Of a DNA stretch of 64,000 bases, positions 26,320 to 34,819 are shown piece by piece. The notes beneath the pieces were generated by a model that was not told the DNA's origin, made no database searches, and was given only the letters and a program-made list of their open reading frames with translations. The stretch spans positions 74,764 to 138,763 of the forward strand of contig JABHZQ010000020.1 in the NCBI GenBank assembly GCA_018656555.1, written 5' to 3'. Position 1 is the first letter of the stretch, and each line of letters starts with the position of its first letter. The position numbers and the translations under genes are program-made. The stretch is from an archaeon. Its GTDB lineage: Archaea > Nanobdellota > Nanobdellia > SCGC-AAA011-G17 > GW2011-AR17.

Positions 26320-28848
26320 ATGGAAGATAAAACCTACGATAAGTTAATTGAAGAACAGATGAAGGAAGCTTATCTAGATTATTCTATGAGTGTTATCGTC
26401 GGTAGAGCTTTACCAGATGTTAAAGATGGTTTAAAGCCAGTTCATAGAAGAGTTCTTTATGCTATGCAGCAGATTGGTTTGACTTATAATAAATCTTTAA
26501 AAAAATGTGCAAGGATTGTTGGGGAAGTTTTAGGTAAGTACCATCCTCATGGAGATACTGCTGTTTATGATTCTTTAGTTAGAATGGCTCAAGATTTTTC
26601 TTTGAGATATCCTTTGGTTAAGGGACAAGGTAACTTTGGTTCAGTTGATGGAGATAATGCAGCTGCTATGAGGTATACTGAAGCTAAGATGACTAAGATT
26701 GCAGATGAATTATTGTTTGATATTGGTAAAGAGACTGTTGATTTTACTGAGAACTTTGATGGTTCATTAAAAGAGCCAATAGTATTACCTGCGAAGTTAC
26801 CTAACTTATTGATTAATGGTTCAACTGGTATTGCTGTTGGTATGGCTACTAATATTCCACCACATAATTTGAAGGAAGTATGTACAGCTATTTTACATTT
26901 AATTGATAATCCCGATTGTGAGATTATAGATCTGATGGAATTTGTTACAGGACCTGATTTTCCTACTGGTGGGTTGATTTGTGGAAGGAGTGGAATAAGA
27001 AGTGCTTATTTGAATGGAAGAGGAAGGGTTGTGATTAGAGCTAAGAGTAATATTGAGGAGAAAAAAGGCAGAGAATCAATTATTATTACTGAGATTCCTT
27101 ATATGGTTAATAAATCTAATATGTTGCAAATTATGGCGGATTTGGTTAGGGATAAAAGAGTGGATGGAATTTCTGATATTAGAGATGAATCTGATAGAAC
27201 TGGAATGAGAGTTGTTATTAAACTTAAGAAAGGATTTGATCCTCAAATTGTTTTGAATTTATTGTATAAACATACTCAGTTACAAAATACTTTTGGTGTT
27301 ATTATGTTGGCTTTGGTTGATAATCAGCCTAGAGTTTTGAACTTAAAGCAGATTTTAGAGTATTATAGAGAGCATAGAAAAGATGTTATTGTTAAAAGAA
27401 CAAAGTTTGATTTGAAAAAAGCAGAGGATAGAGAGCATATTTTATTAGGATTGATGATTGCTTTAGAGGATATTGATAAAATTGTACAAGGGATTAAGAA
27501 ATCCAATAATGTTAATGAAGCAAGAGAGTTTTTAATTAATAATTATTCATTATCAGAGAAACAATCTCAAGCTATTTTAGATATGAAGTTACAGAAATTA
27601 ACTTCTTTAGAAACTCAGAAAATTAAGGATGAGTTAGAGGAATTAAAAAAGTTGATTGCTGAGTTAAAGTCTATTTTAGATAGTGATGAAAGGATTTTGG
27701 GTATAATTAGAGATGAAGTACAAGAATTAATTGATAAGTTTGGTGATGAGAGAAGATCTGAGATAATTGATGTTGAGGAAGATATTGATATTGAAGACTT
27801 GATTGCAGAGGAAGATATGGTTATTACAAGAACTGCTTCTGGTTATGTTAAAAGAATTTCAGTTGATGAGTATAAGACCCAAAGGAGAGGAGGAAAGGGA
27901 GTTATTGGGGCAACTACTAAGGAAGAAGATATTATGCAAGATATGTTTATTGCTAATACTCATGATTATTTATTATGTTTTTCAAATTTAGGACAGGTCT
28001 TTTGGTTAAAAGCTTATCAGATCCCTGAATCGGGTAGATACTCTAAAGGAAAGAATATTGTTAATCTTTTGAATTTAAGAGATGGTGAGAGAATATCTGG
28101 AGTTGTTCGTGTTAAAGAATTTGATGATAAACATTATTTGATTATGGTTACTAAGAATGGTTTAGTTAAGAAAACCTCTTTGAAAGCTTACTCAAGACCA
28201 AGAAAGGGTGGAATTATTGGTGTTAAATTGAGAGAAGGAGATGAATTAGTTCAAGTTAGAATGACTCCTGGTTGGTTGAAGTTTGTAATTGCTTCTAGAA
28301 AGGGAAGAGCAGTTAGATTTGATGAGAAAGATGTAAGAGAATCTGGAAGGAATTCAATGGGAGTGAGAGGGATTAGATTAGGTAAGGATGATGAAGTTGT
28401 AGGTATGGAAGTTTCTTTATCAGATGGTGCATTGTTAACAATTACTAGAAGAGGTTATGGTAAGAGAACTAAGTTTGAGGAATATAGATTGATTAATAGG
28501 GGTGGAAAAGGAGTATTGAATATTAGGATAACTGAAAAGAATGGTGAGGTTGTGGCTATTAAAACTGTAAAAGAAGATGATGAATTAATGTTAGTTTCCC
28601 AGAATGGAGTTATCATTAGAGTTCCTATTACTGGAATTGCACTGATTGGTAGAGCAACTCAAGGTGTTAGGATTATGAGATTGAATTCTGGAGATAGAGT
28701 TACAACAGTTGCTAGGATTGATAATGATACTAAAGAGATTCCTGAAGAGGAAGAGGTTTCTGAAGAGACTAAAGAAGAGATAAAAGATAATTCTGAAGAA
28801 GATACCAAAGAAGTTACTGAAGATCCTGTGCCAGACACCGAGCAATAA
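26320..28848 (+). CDS. gyrA: DNA gyrase subunit A
   Basis: 842 residues starting at MEDKTYDKLIEEQ; an ATG at 26311 is an alternative that overlaps the gyrB stop. The catalytic tyrosine is Y119 in AAMRYTEAK, and PHGDTAVYDSLVRMAQ and the GSTGIAVGMATNIPPHNL region are intact. The C-terminal propeller contains a GyrA box (QRRGGKG, about residue 520), which marks true supercoiling gyrase rather than topoisomerase IV. A 40-residue Glu-rich tail ends the protein. The last 35 bases overlap the convergent gene at 28814. Confidence 0.96.
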   Translation: MEDKTYDKLIEEQMKEAYLDYSMSVIVGRALPDVKDGLKPVHRRVLYAMQQIGLTYNKSLKKCARIVGEVLGKYHPHGDTAVYDSLVRMAQDFSLRYPLVKGQGNFGSVDGDNAAAMRYTEAKMTKIADELLFDIGKETVDFTENFDGSLKEPIVLPAKLPNLLINGSTGIAVGMATNIPPHNLKEVCTAILHLIDNPDCEIIDLMEFVTGPDFPTGGLICGRSGIRSAYLNGRGRVVIRAKSNIEEKKGRESIIITEIPYMVNKSNMLQIMADLVRDKRVDGISDIRDESDRTGMRVVIKLKKGFDPQIVLNLLYKHTQLQNTFGVIMLALVDNQPRVLNLKQILEYYREHRKDVIVKRTKFDLKKAEDREHILLGLMIALEDIDKIVQGIKKSNNVNEAREFLINNYSLSEKQSQAILDMKLQKLTSLETQKIKDELEELKKLIAELKSILDSDERILGIIRDEVQELIDKFGDERRSEIIDVEEDIDIEDLIAEEDMVITRTASGYVKRISVDEYKTQRRGGKGVIGATTKEEDIMQDMFIANTHDYLLCFSNLGQVFWLKAYQIPESGRYSKGKNIVNLLNLRDGERISGVVRVKEFDDKHYLIMVTKNGLVKKTSLKAYSRPRKGGIIGVKLREGDELVQVRMTPGWLKFVIASRKGRAVRFDEKDVRESGRNSMGVRGIRLGKDDEVVGMEVSLSDGALLTITRRGYGKRTKFEEYRLINRGGKGVLNIRITEKNGEVVAIKTVKEDDELMLVSQNGVIIRVPITGIALIGRATQGVRIMRLNSGDRVTTVARIDNDTKEIPEEEEVSEETKEEIKDNSEEDTKEVTEDPVPDTEQ

Positions 28849-29068
28849 CTTGTCTTAAATGTGTTTCACCTTTATTATGGGCTTCTTTCATTATGTCAAA
28901 AGCATCATCAGTTACTTCAATTCTTTGTGCGGTTCTCATAGAATATGGATCCCATTCACTATTCATTCCAATAATAGTAGGAGGGTGATTTAGACTAATA
29001 CCCTCGCAAGAGACTGGATCAAAATAGAATTCTCCAAAAGGAGTTTGTTGGATATATACTAGTTCCAT
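28814..29068 (-). CDS. small orphan protein
   Basis: 84 residues from MELVYIQQTPFGEFYFD; an ATG at 29077 is an alternative. It has no signal peptide, three prolines in the first half and a helical second half (DDAFDIMKEAHNKGETHLRQ). It overlaps the end of gyrA by 35 bases on the opposite strand. Base composition is ordinary for the window. No family recognised. Confidence 0.5.
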   Translation of the reverse strand: MELVYIQQTPFGEFYFDPVSCEGISLNHPPTIIGMNSEWDPYSMRTAQRIEVTDDAFDIMKEAHNKGETHLRQVIARCLAQDLQ

Positions 29069-29160
29069 AAAAAGCATTTTTAAAAGTTAATTAATAAGTC
29101 TTTTGGAATTAATATAGAACAACAATAATCTTTAAAAACATTATTTTCTTCTTATATTAC

Positions 29161-29772
29161 ATGGAAAAGGGATTATTTATAGTAGTTGAGGGTGGTGAGG
29201 GATGTGGGAAGGGTACTCAGATAAGAAGATTAAAGTGGTATTTAGAGACTAAAGGGAAAGAGGTTGTCATTGTTAGGGATCCAGGTCAAACTTCTGCTGG
29301 TGAGGAAATAAGGAACATTTTATTACATTCTAAGAGTCCTATGCTTTCTAATACTCAGATGTTGTTATATACTGCTGCTAGGAATCAAATGCAGGAAGAG
29401 ATTATTAAACCAGCTTTAGCAGAAGGAAAGATTGTTCTTAGTGATAGGTTTGATCTTTCTACTTATGTTTATCAAGTAAATGCTCAAGGAGCTAGTAGTG
29501 ATTTGTTTGAGGCTTTGAAAGGTTTTGTTTTAAGACCCCATTTGGAGTTGTATTTAGATGTTGATGATGTTGAGGTTGCTTTGGAAAGAGCTAGGAAAAG
29601 TTCTGGTAAGTATGATAGGTTTGAATCAAAGAATTTAGATTTTCATCATAAGATTAGAGATACCTATAGGGGTAGTTGGGCTAAGTTGGTTCCATCTGGT
29701 ACTATTGAAGAGGTTTGGGAAAACGTTAAAAAGGAGATTGATTTTTTCTTAGATAATGAAGGAAATAACTGA
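29161..29772 (+). CDS. tmk: thymidylate kinase
   Basis: 203 residues. Walker A EGGEGCGKGTQ (near 9-19), DPGQTSAGEEIR (the DR/P motif), DRFDLSTYVYQ (substrate-binding DRxxxS/T) and a LID region ARKSSGKYDRFE. Converts dTMP to dTDP with ATP. Overlaps the DUF357 gene by 17 bases and lies just before UMP kinase, making a small pyrimidine-nucleotide cluster. Confidence 0.93.
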   Translation: MEKGLFIVVEGGEGCGKGTQIRRLKWYLETKGKEVVIVRDPGQTSAGEEIRNILLHSKSPMLSNTQMLLYTAARNQMQEEIIKPALAEGKIVLSDRFDLSTYVYQVNAQGASSDLFEALKGFVLRPHLELYLDVDDVEVALERARKSSGKYDRFESKNLDFHHKIRDTYRGSWAKLVPSGTIEEVWENVKKEIDFFLDNEGNN

Positions 29773-30037
29773 TGAGAAATTAGAGAAATATTTTTCTATT
29801 ACTAAGGAAGCTTTTGAAGTAGCTAAGAAATCAGGTAATAGGACCGAACTTAAGGATGAAAGAGAAGATTTTCTTGATATGATTGAAAGATATATTAAGG
29901 ATGCTGAAGTTTTTGAGAAGAATGGAGTGAGAGTGGATGCTTTTGCAGCACTAAACTATGCACATGGTTGGTTGGATGCTGGAGCTAGGTTGGGAATGTT
30001 TGATGTACATGATTCTAGATTATTTACTGTGGATTAA
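29756..30037 (+). CDS. DUF357 family protein
   Basis: 93 residues, all helical, with the family hallmark near the end: AFAALNYAHGWLDAGARLGMF (20 residues of it visible from FAALNYAHG onward). DUF357 is widespread in archaea and has no proven function. Starts inside tmk, so it is probably translated with it. Confidence 0.85.
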   Translation: MKEITDEKLEKYFSITKEAFEVAKKSGNRTELKDEREDFLDMIERYIKDAEVFEKNGVRVDAFAALNYAHGWLDAGARLGMFDVHDSRLFTVD

Positions 30038-30067
30038 ATTTATAAACTTTTAAACTATAGAAATATT

Positions 30068-30733
30068 ATGAAAACAATAGTTATTTCTGTTGGTGGCTCT
30101 GCTATTAATCCTGGAAGGATTAATTTAAGATTCTTAAAATCCCTAAAAAAGGTTATTCTATCCTATTCAAAAAGGAATAAAGTTGTTTTAGTTTGTGGAG
30201 GAGGGAGTACTGCTAGGAAGTATATTAATGCATTAAAAGATAAGAATGAGTATGTTAAGGATTTAATTGGTTTAGAAACAACCAGATTAAATGCGAGATT
30301 ATTAGCGTCATATATAGAGAATTGTAATCAAGATATTCCTACTCATTTAGAAGAAGTTAAGGATTTGTTAAGAACTTTTAATATTGTTGTAGCTTCTGGT
30401 TTTCAACCAGGAAGTACTAGTGATGGTAGTGCAGCAGTGATTGCAGATTATTTAGATGCTAAATTATTTATTAATTATACAAATGTAAGAGGGCTTTATA
30501 CTAAAAATCCTAAATTGAAAGGGGCTAAGTTTGTACCTAGGATTTCACATGAAGCTTTTCAAGAACAGTATATTTCTAAGTTTGATGAAAAACCTGGACA
30601 ACATTTTATTCTTGATTCTTTAGCAGCAAAGATTTGTAGAAATGCAAATATCAAAGTGGCTATTCTAACTGGTATGAGAAATCTTGAAAAATGTTTAAAG
30701 AATAAAGATTTTACCGGGACTTTCGTTTCTTAG
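30068..30733 (+). CDS. pyrH: UMP kinase, archaeal type
   Basis: 221 residues of the amino acid kinase fold: ISVGGSAINPG at the N-terminus, LVCGGGSTARKYI, VVASGFQPGSTSDGSAAVIA for the nucleotide site, and a late TNVRGLYTKNPK stretch. Length fits archaeal PyrH. Phosphorylates UMP to UDP. Its 3' end overlaps the convergent membrane protein gene by 23 bases. Confidence 0.93.
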   Translation: MKTIVISVGGSAINPGRINLRFLKSLKKVILSYSKRNKVVLVCGGGSTARKYINALKDKNEYVKDLIGLETTRLNARLLASYIENCNQDIPTHLEEVKDLLRTFNIVVASGFQPGSTSDGSAAVIADYLDAKLFINYTNVRGLYTKNPKLKGAKFVPRISHEAFQEQYISKFDEKPGQHFILDSLAAKICRNANIKVAILTGMRNLEKCLKNKDFTGTFVS

Positions 30734-31097
30734 GTTTTCTTTCATGATAAGCAACTAGTAATACTATAGCAGCTAAGATAATACCTAATGAAATAGCAAT
30801 ATAATTTTGTTGGAAGGATACTTCCCTAACATAAGATTTAATTTCTGTTGCACTCATCGAAGATTGATGAGAAGATACTTCTTTTGTTGCATCGTAAACC
30901 CCACCACAATTAGTATCTAGATCACATATACCATATTCTTCACCATAGACTGGACAGCATGTTTCTGCGCAGTCAGAGTCACTTAAACAAGTATTCTGTT
31001 GAAAATCCATTAAGTAGAATCCAGTAATTCCTTGTTGTAATAGGAATACTGCGGTTAATGCAATCAAAATGGAAAATAATTTGTCTCTAGTTAACAT
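30711..31097 (-). CDS. two-helix membrane protein with cysteine motif
   Basis: 128 residues. Membrane helices at about 9-30 (ILIALTAVFLLQQGITGF) and 98-116 (YIAISLGIILAAIVLLVAYH) flank an outer loop with seven cysteines: CLSDSDC, ETCCPVYG, GICDLDTNC. The C-terminus is a short basic tail (ERKPKKRKSR). The loop probably forms disulfides. It resembles predicted surface proteins known from DPANN genomes. Function unknown. Confidence 0.65.
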   Translation of the reverse strand: MLTRDKLFSILIALTAVFLLQQGITGFYLMDFQQNTCLSDSDCAETCCPVYGEEYGICDLDTNCGGVYDATKEVSSHQSSMSATEIKSYVREVSFQQNYIAISLGIILAAIVLLVAYHERKPKKRKSR

Positions 31098-31169
31098 GAT
31101 AATATAGTACTTAATTTATTATTTAAAGGTTTTGGTAATATTTTTAAAGAGTATAATATTATTCCACTT

Positions 31170-31661
31170 ATGATAATTGTATTTAGTGGGACACCTGGAA
31201 CTGGAAAGACTACTGTTTCTAAAGAATTTGCTAAAAAGAAGAGATGGAAATATGTAGATGTTAATGGGGTTATCGATGATAATGAGTTGATAGAGAAGTA
31301 TGATTCTGCTAGAGATACTTTTGTTGTAAATGAGAAGAAATTGAGTAAGATTCTTGTTGATATGATTAAAAAAAGTAAGAATTTAATAATTGATTCGCAT
31401 ATGGCTCATTATATTCCTAAAAAGTATGTGGATATTGTTTTTGTTACTAAATGTGATTTAAGGATGTTGAAGAAGAGATTAGAGTATAGGAAGTATAAAC
31501 CTAAGAAAGTTAGGGAGAATATGGATGCTGAGATCTTTGATATCTGTTTGAATGAAGCTATTGAGTTGAAACATAAGGTTATTATTTTAGATACAACTCA
31601 TGATAATGTTAAAAAACTATTGAAAGTGATTCAAGATGCGATTGGTAAAAACAAAAGATAA
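31170..31661 (+). CDS. Fap7/AK6-like adenylate kinase
   Basis: 163 residues. Walker A FSGTPGTGKTTVS, the DSARDTFVVNEKKL segment, LIIDSHMAHYIP and RKYKPKKVRENMDAEIFD are diagnostic of the Fap7/AK6 family. In archaea and eukaryotes these act in late small-subunit ribosome assembly, binding uS11, and have adenylate kinase activity. Overlaps the next gene by 26 bases. Confidence 0.92.
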   Translation: MIIVFSGTPGTGKTTVSKEFAKKKRWKYVDVNGVIDDNELIEKYDSARDTFVVNEKKLSKILVDMIKKSKNLIIDSHMAHYIPKKYVDIVFVTKCDLRMLKKRLEYRKYKPKKVRENMDAEIFDICLNEAIELKHKVIILDTTHDNVKKLLKVIQDAIGKNKR

Positions 31662-32238
31662 TAGTGATACTTTTTATTCTGATGAGTATGAGGAAACTTT
31701 TCATTCTGTGAGTGGTGCTTTTGATGAGGCTTTGAAGAAGTTTGTTCTTGCTAGTTCTTTGAAAGAGGGAGAGAGAGTATTAGATGTTTGTTTTGGTTTA
31801 GGGTATAATACTTTTATTGCTGTTAAGAATGTTAAAAACTTGAAGATAATTGCTTTAGAGAAGGATAGAAAAGTGTTGGATGAGTTACAGAAATTGGAGA
31901 TAGAGGGTTTTGAGTTTGTTAAAAGAGTGGCTAGTACTGGTTTTTATGAGAATAGTTGTTCTATTAAGTTAATTGTTGGAGATGCTTTAGAGACTATTGA
32001 TCAGGTTGATGAAGTTGATGTTATTTTCCATGATCCTTTTTCACCTAAAAAGAATCCTGAGCTTTGGACTGAGGAGTTTTTTAGTAAAGAGTACTCTAAG
32101 TTAGCAAAAGGTGGTAGGTTGGTTACTTACTCTTGTGCTAAGGCAGTTAGAGACAATCTTAGAAAGGCTGGTTTTGTTGTTGAGGATGTTGCACCAGTGG
32201 GTAGGAGAGGGCCTTCTACTTTGGCTTTAAAAAGGTAA
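31636..32238 (+). CDS. MnmC-like SAM-dependent methyltransferase
   Basis: 200 residues. Opening SDEYEETFHSVSGAFDEALK matches the T/S-x-ET-x-HS-GA pattern of MnmC methyltransferase domains, followed by motif I VLDVCFGLGYNTF and VIFHDPFSPKKNPELWT, also typical. MnmC modifies wobble uridine of bacterial tRNA; here only the methyltransferase half is present, as in standalone archaeal homologues, so a tRNA target is likely but unproven. Starts within the Fap7 gene. Confidence 0.85.
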   Translation: MRLVKTKDNSDTFYSDEYEETFHSVSGAFDEALKKFVLASSLKEGERVLDVCFGLGYNTFIAVKNVKNLKIIALEKDRKVLDELQKLEIEGFEFVKRVASTGFYENSCSIKLIVGDALETIDQVDEVDVIFHDPFSPKKNPELWTEEFFSKEYSKLAKGGRLVTYSCAKAVRDNLRKAGFVVEDVAPVGRRGPSTLALKR

Positions 32239-32276
32239 TTGGGAAAATTTATATAGACTATTATATATTCTTAAAT

Positions 32277-33362
32277 ATGCAGCAATTAAATGTTTTAGCA
32301 AATGTTTCTGATTCTTGTCCATTATCATGTAGTTATTGTTATGCTGGAGAAAAATCAGGAGAGGTTATGTCTGATGAGGTTTTAGCTAGAATGGTGGAGT
32401 TAATTCAAGGGAGAGAGAATGTTGGTTCTACTACTTATATTTGGCATGGGGCTGAACCTTTGGCTGTTGGTAAGAGATTTTTTGAAAGTGTTAGAAGAGA
32501 ACAGAGTAGATTTGATCATAGAGTAAGGAATGGGATGCAGTCTAGTGGTGTTTTGTTGACACCTAGTTTTGCAGATGTTTTGGTTGCTAATGAGATTAAT
32601 CTGGGACTTAGTTTAGATGGACCTAATGAATTACATAATCAAATGAGGCCGTTTAGAACTGGAGGAGGTTCTTTTGATCAGGTTATGAGATCAATAGATT
32701 TAATGAGAGAAAGAGGGAAGAAGCCAGGTGTTATTGCAGTTTTGACTAAAATGTCTTTGCCTTATTTGGATGATATGTATGATTTTTTTAAGAGTACTGG
32801 ATTGAATTTTAAAATTAGTCCAATTTTGGATTGTGGTTTTGCAGAAGATAAAGGAACAGATTTACAATTAACTTTAGATGAGAGAGTTCAAGCTATTACT
32901 CATCTTTTTGATAGGTGGTTTTTTGATGAACAAGATGGACATATAATTGATTATGAAAATATGAGAACTTTAACAAGGGCTATTTTTACAAAGGGTGGAG
33001 GTTCTTGTGATATGATGCATAATTGTCAGGATGCATTTATTTCAGTTGAAGTTAATGGAGATGTATATCCTTGTTCAAGGTTTGGTGATTTTTCTTATGG
33101 GAATATATTTGATGTGGATAGTTTTGAAGATATTTTAGCATACCCATTAAGACAACAAGTTTTAGGTAGGTTTGATGGTATTCCTGAGTGTGTTGCATGT
33201 GAATATAACTTTTTATGTTATTCTGGTTGTATGCATAACGCTTATTTAGTTGGTGATATTATGGATAAGGATCCTAATTGTGATGCAAATAGGAGAATTT
33301 ATGATCATATCTCAGAAAGAGTTTTAGCGGAGTTGGAGAGAGATGGTGCAATAGGAGGTTAA
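32277..33362 (+). CDS. radical SAM/SPASM peptide-modifying enzyme
   Basis: 361 residues. The radical SAM motif C-PLS-C-SY-C is at residues 14-21. Residues of the barrel include WHGAEPLAVGKRFF and LGLSLDGPNELHNQMRPF. A C-terminal SPASM domain has cysteines in CQDAFISVEVNGDVYPCSRF, CVACEYNFLCYSGC and DPNC, enough for two extra 4Fe-4S clusters. Such enzymes modify peptides, as in sulfatase maturation or RiPP synthesis. No sulfatase gene is nearby. The next gene begins one base after its stop codon, with the ribosome site GGAGG inside its last codons, which marks that protein as the likely substrate. Confidence 0.88.
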   Translation: MQQLNVLANVSDSCPLSCSYCYAGEKSGEVMSDEVLARMVELIQGRENVGSTTYIWHGAEPLAVGKRFFESVRREQSRFDHRVRNGMQSSGVLLTPSFADVLVANEINLGLSLDGPNELHNQMRPFRTGGGSFDQVMRSIDLMRERGKKPGVIAVLTKMSLPYLDDMYDFFKSTGLNFKISPILDCGFAEDKGTDLQLTLDERVQAITHLFDRWFFDEQDGHIIDYENMRTLTRAIFTKGGGSCDMMHNCQDAFISVEVNGDVYPCSRFGDFSYGNIFDVDSFEDILAYPLRQQVLGRFDGIPECVACEYNFLCYSGCMHNAYLVGDIMDKDPNCDANRRIYDHISERVLAELERDGAIGG

Positions 33363-33363
33363 A

Positions 33364-33648
33364 ATGGGTAAAGCTTTTCAAAGATTATGTGAATTAACTG
33401 CAGATGCTGTTGATACTACAAGAGTAAAGAATCATCGTTTAAGAAGAATTTTTGCTGAAGTTATTGGTGAAGAAGGAGATGGATTTATTTTTTGGAAAAG
33501 GAGAAGGATGTATACAGAACATAGTCGGCAGTATATGGATGATGATTTAAATCATATGGAAACTTATGATATAGCAGATCATGATCAACATAGTCGGTAT
33601 ACTGAACATTCAGAATATAATGATGGACATTTAGATTTTTATGATTAA
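33364..33648 (+). CDS. candidate precursor peptide with HS repeats
   Basis: 94 residues. Residues 1-45 form an amphipathic, Arg-rich helix-like leader ending GEEGDGFIFW. Residues 46-94 are low complexity, built of Tyr, Asp, His, Ser, Asn and Glu, with YTEHS twice (50-54, 79-83), QHSRY (75-79) and six tyrosines, ending GHLDFYD. Coupled to the SPASM enzyme by a shared GGAGG and a one-base gap. This leader-plus-repeats layout is what a RiPP precursor looks like. No cysteine is in the repeat part, so Tyr, His, Ser or Asp side chains would be the targets. No transporter or protease is adjacent. Confidence 0.7.
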   Translation: MGKAFQRLCELTADAVDTTRVKNHRLRRIFAEVIGEEGDGFIFWKRRRMYTEHSRQYMDDDLNHMETYDIADHDQHSRYTEHSEYNDGHLDFYD

Positions 33649-34484
33649 GAAGCTTTAGGTTTTTTTATTTTTTTAGCTAATTTTTTAGTTTTAGTAATTG
33701 TCATCTTTGTTGCATATCTTGTTAACATAATGATAAAAGTAATTTCAAAGGTAGTTGGTGCTACTAAGTAGATTCCAAATAAAGTTATCTTTAATTTGTT
33801 TTCATTAGGGTTAGCTACAACTTCTTTTACTTTTGTAATAACATAGTCGACATCTTGTTGTATAAATTCATGAAATTCTGATTTTTTTATTTTATTTAAT
33901 AGAATTAAAAGGTGTTTTCCTCTTTTTTGTACAAGTTTTGTATTTCCTATTGCATTTGCAAGCTCTCTTATTTCTCTATTAGCAAGAGCCATTGCTTCGT
34001 ATGCTTCTAGAAAACCATTTTTTCTCTTTGTAAGATCTTTTGGAAATGCTGTTTTTTCTATTAATTTTTTGAAATCATTATTGATCTTTATTTCTTCATC
34101 ATAGTATGATTTGAATAATTTTAATTGTTGTTCAAAGAAGTTTGTATCTCTGTATAAAATTGATTCTATTTTGTATGCAATCATGTTGAAATGATTAATT
34201 TTTGATATTGTTTTATTTTCTCTATGAAGAGTTTTTCTCATTTTTTTGAGGTTTTCTCGTAATGGGCTGATACAAGTATTATTTATCTGTTCAGGGAAGA
34301 GTTTTCCTAGTTTTTTTACTTCTTCTTGTAACCTAAAGTTTAGTAGAAGTTCTTTACTGATTATTCCTCTGATTTCATTAATTGTATTATAGTTATCTCG
34401 ATAAGAAATTGTTTGTATTTGTTGAATTAGTCTATACTTTTTATCTGCATAAAATAATCTTTTAAGTAGTAGGGTTTCAAGCAT
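33645..34484 (-). CDS. coiled-coil protein with C-terminal membrane helix
   Basis: 279 residues, helical through most of its length (long amphipathic stretches around residues 30-220), with a hydrophobic region at about 232-260 (ITLFGIYLVAPTTFEITFII), probably one membrane anchor, and a lysine-rich end. Follows the S10 gene by 1 base, perhaps reading through from that operon. Overlaps the precursor-peptide gene by 4 bases at the 3' ends. Function unknown. Confidence 0.6.
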   Translation of the reverse strand: MLETLLLKRLFYADKKYRLIQQIQTISYRDNYNTINEIRGIISKELLLNFRLQEEVKKLGKLFPEQINNTCISPLRENLKKMRKTLHRENKTISKINHFNMIAYKIESILYRDTNFFEQQLKLFKSYYDEEIKINNDFKKLIEKTAFPKDLTKRKNGFLEAYEAMALANREIRELANAIGNTKLVQKRGKHLLILLNKIKKSEFHEFIQQDVDYVITKVKEVVANPNENKLKITLFGIYLVAPTTFEITFIIMLTRYATKMTITKTKKLAKKIKKPKAS

Positions 34485-34485
34485 T

Positions 34486-34794
34486 TTAATCTAGAAGTTC
34501 AATTGAGATATTAATATTTTCTGGGATTGGGACTCTCATAACTAACCTTAGAGCTCTTTCATCAACTCCAAGATCTATTAATCTTTTATGAATTCTCATT
34601 TCAAAATTATCAAATGAAGCTTTTCCCTCACCATCTGGTGATTTTCTAGTTGTCAGTTTTAATTTTTTAGTCGGAAGTGGAATAGGTCCTGACATTTTAA
34701 CTTTTGTTTTTTCAACGATATCCCTAATAGAAGAAGTGATTTCATTTAATTTGTTGATATCGTTACTCGATAACTTTATTCTTGCTTTTTGCAT
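34486..34794 (-). CDS. rps10: ribosomal protein S10 (uS10)
   Basis: 102 residues with uS10 features ([34 protein letters not shown]). It follows EF-1A, the usual archaeal order. An A8 run at 34807-34814 (U8 in the transcript) lies between the two genes. Confidence 0.96.
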   Translation of the reverse strand: MQKARIKLSSNDINKLNEITSSIRDIVEKTKVKMSGPIPLPTKKLKLTTRKSPDGEGKASFDNFEMRIHKRLIDLGVDERALRLVMRVPIPENINISIELLD

Positions 34795-34806
34795 TTTAAA
34801 TAAAAT

Positions 34807-34814
34807 AAAAAAAA
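34807..34814 (-). terminator. U8 tract between EF-1A and S10
   Basis: Eight A on the plus strand, thus U8 in the EF-1A transcript, directly after the EF-1A stop codon and before the S10 start. It could end part of the transcripts and so raise EF-1A over S10. Confidence 0.45.
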
Positions 34815-34819
34815 GGTGT

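Noticed and set aside
33364-33648. His-Xaa-Ser (Hxs) repeat peptide
   Set aside because: The repeats read H-S, not H-x-S, and no Hxs partner genes are near, so the known system name is not used.
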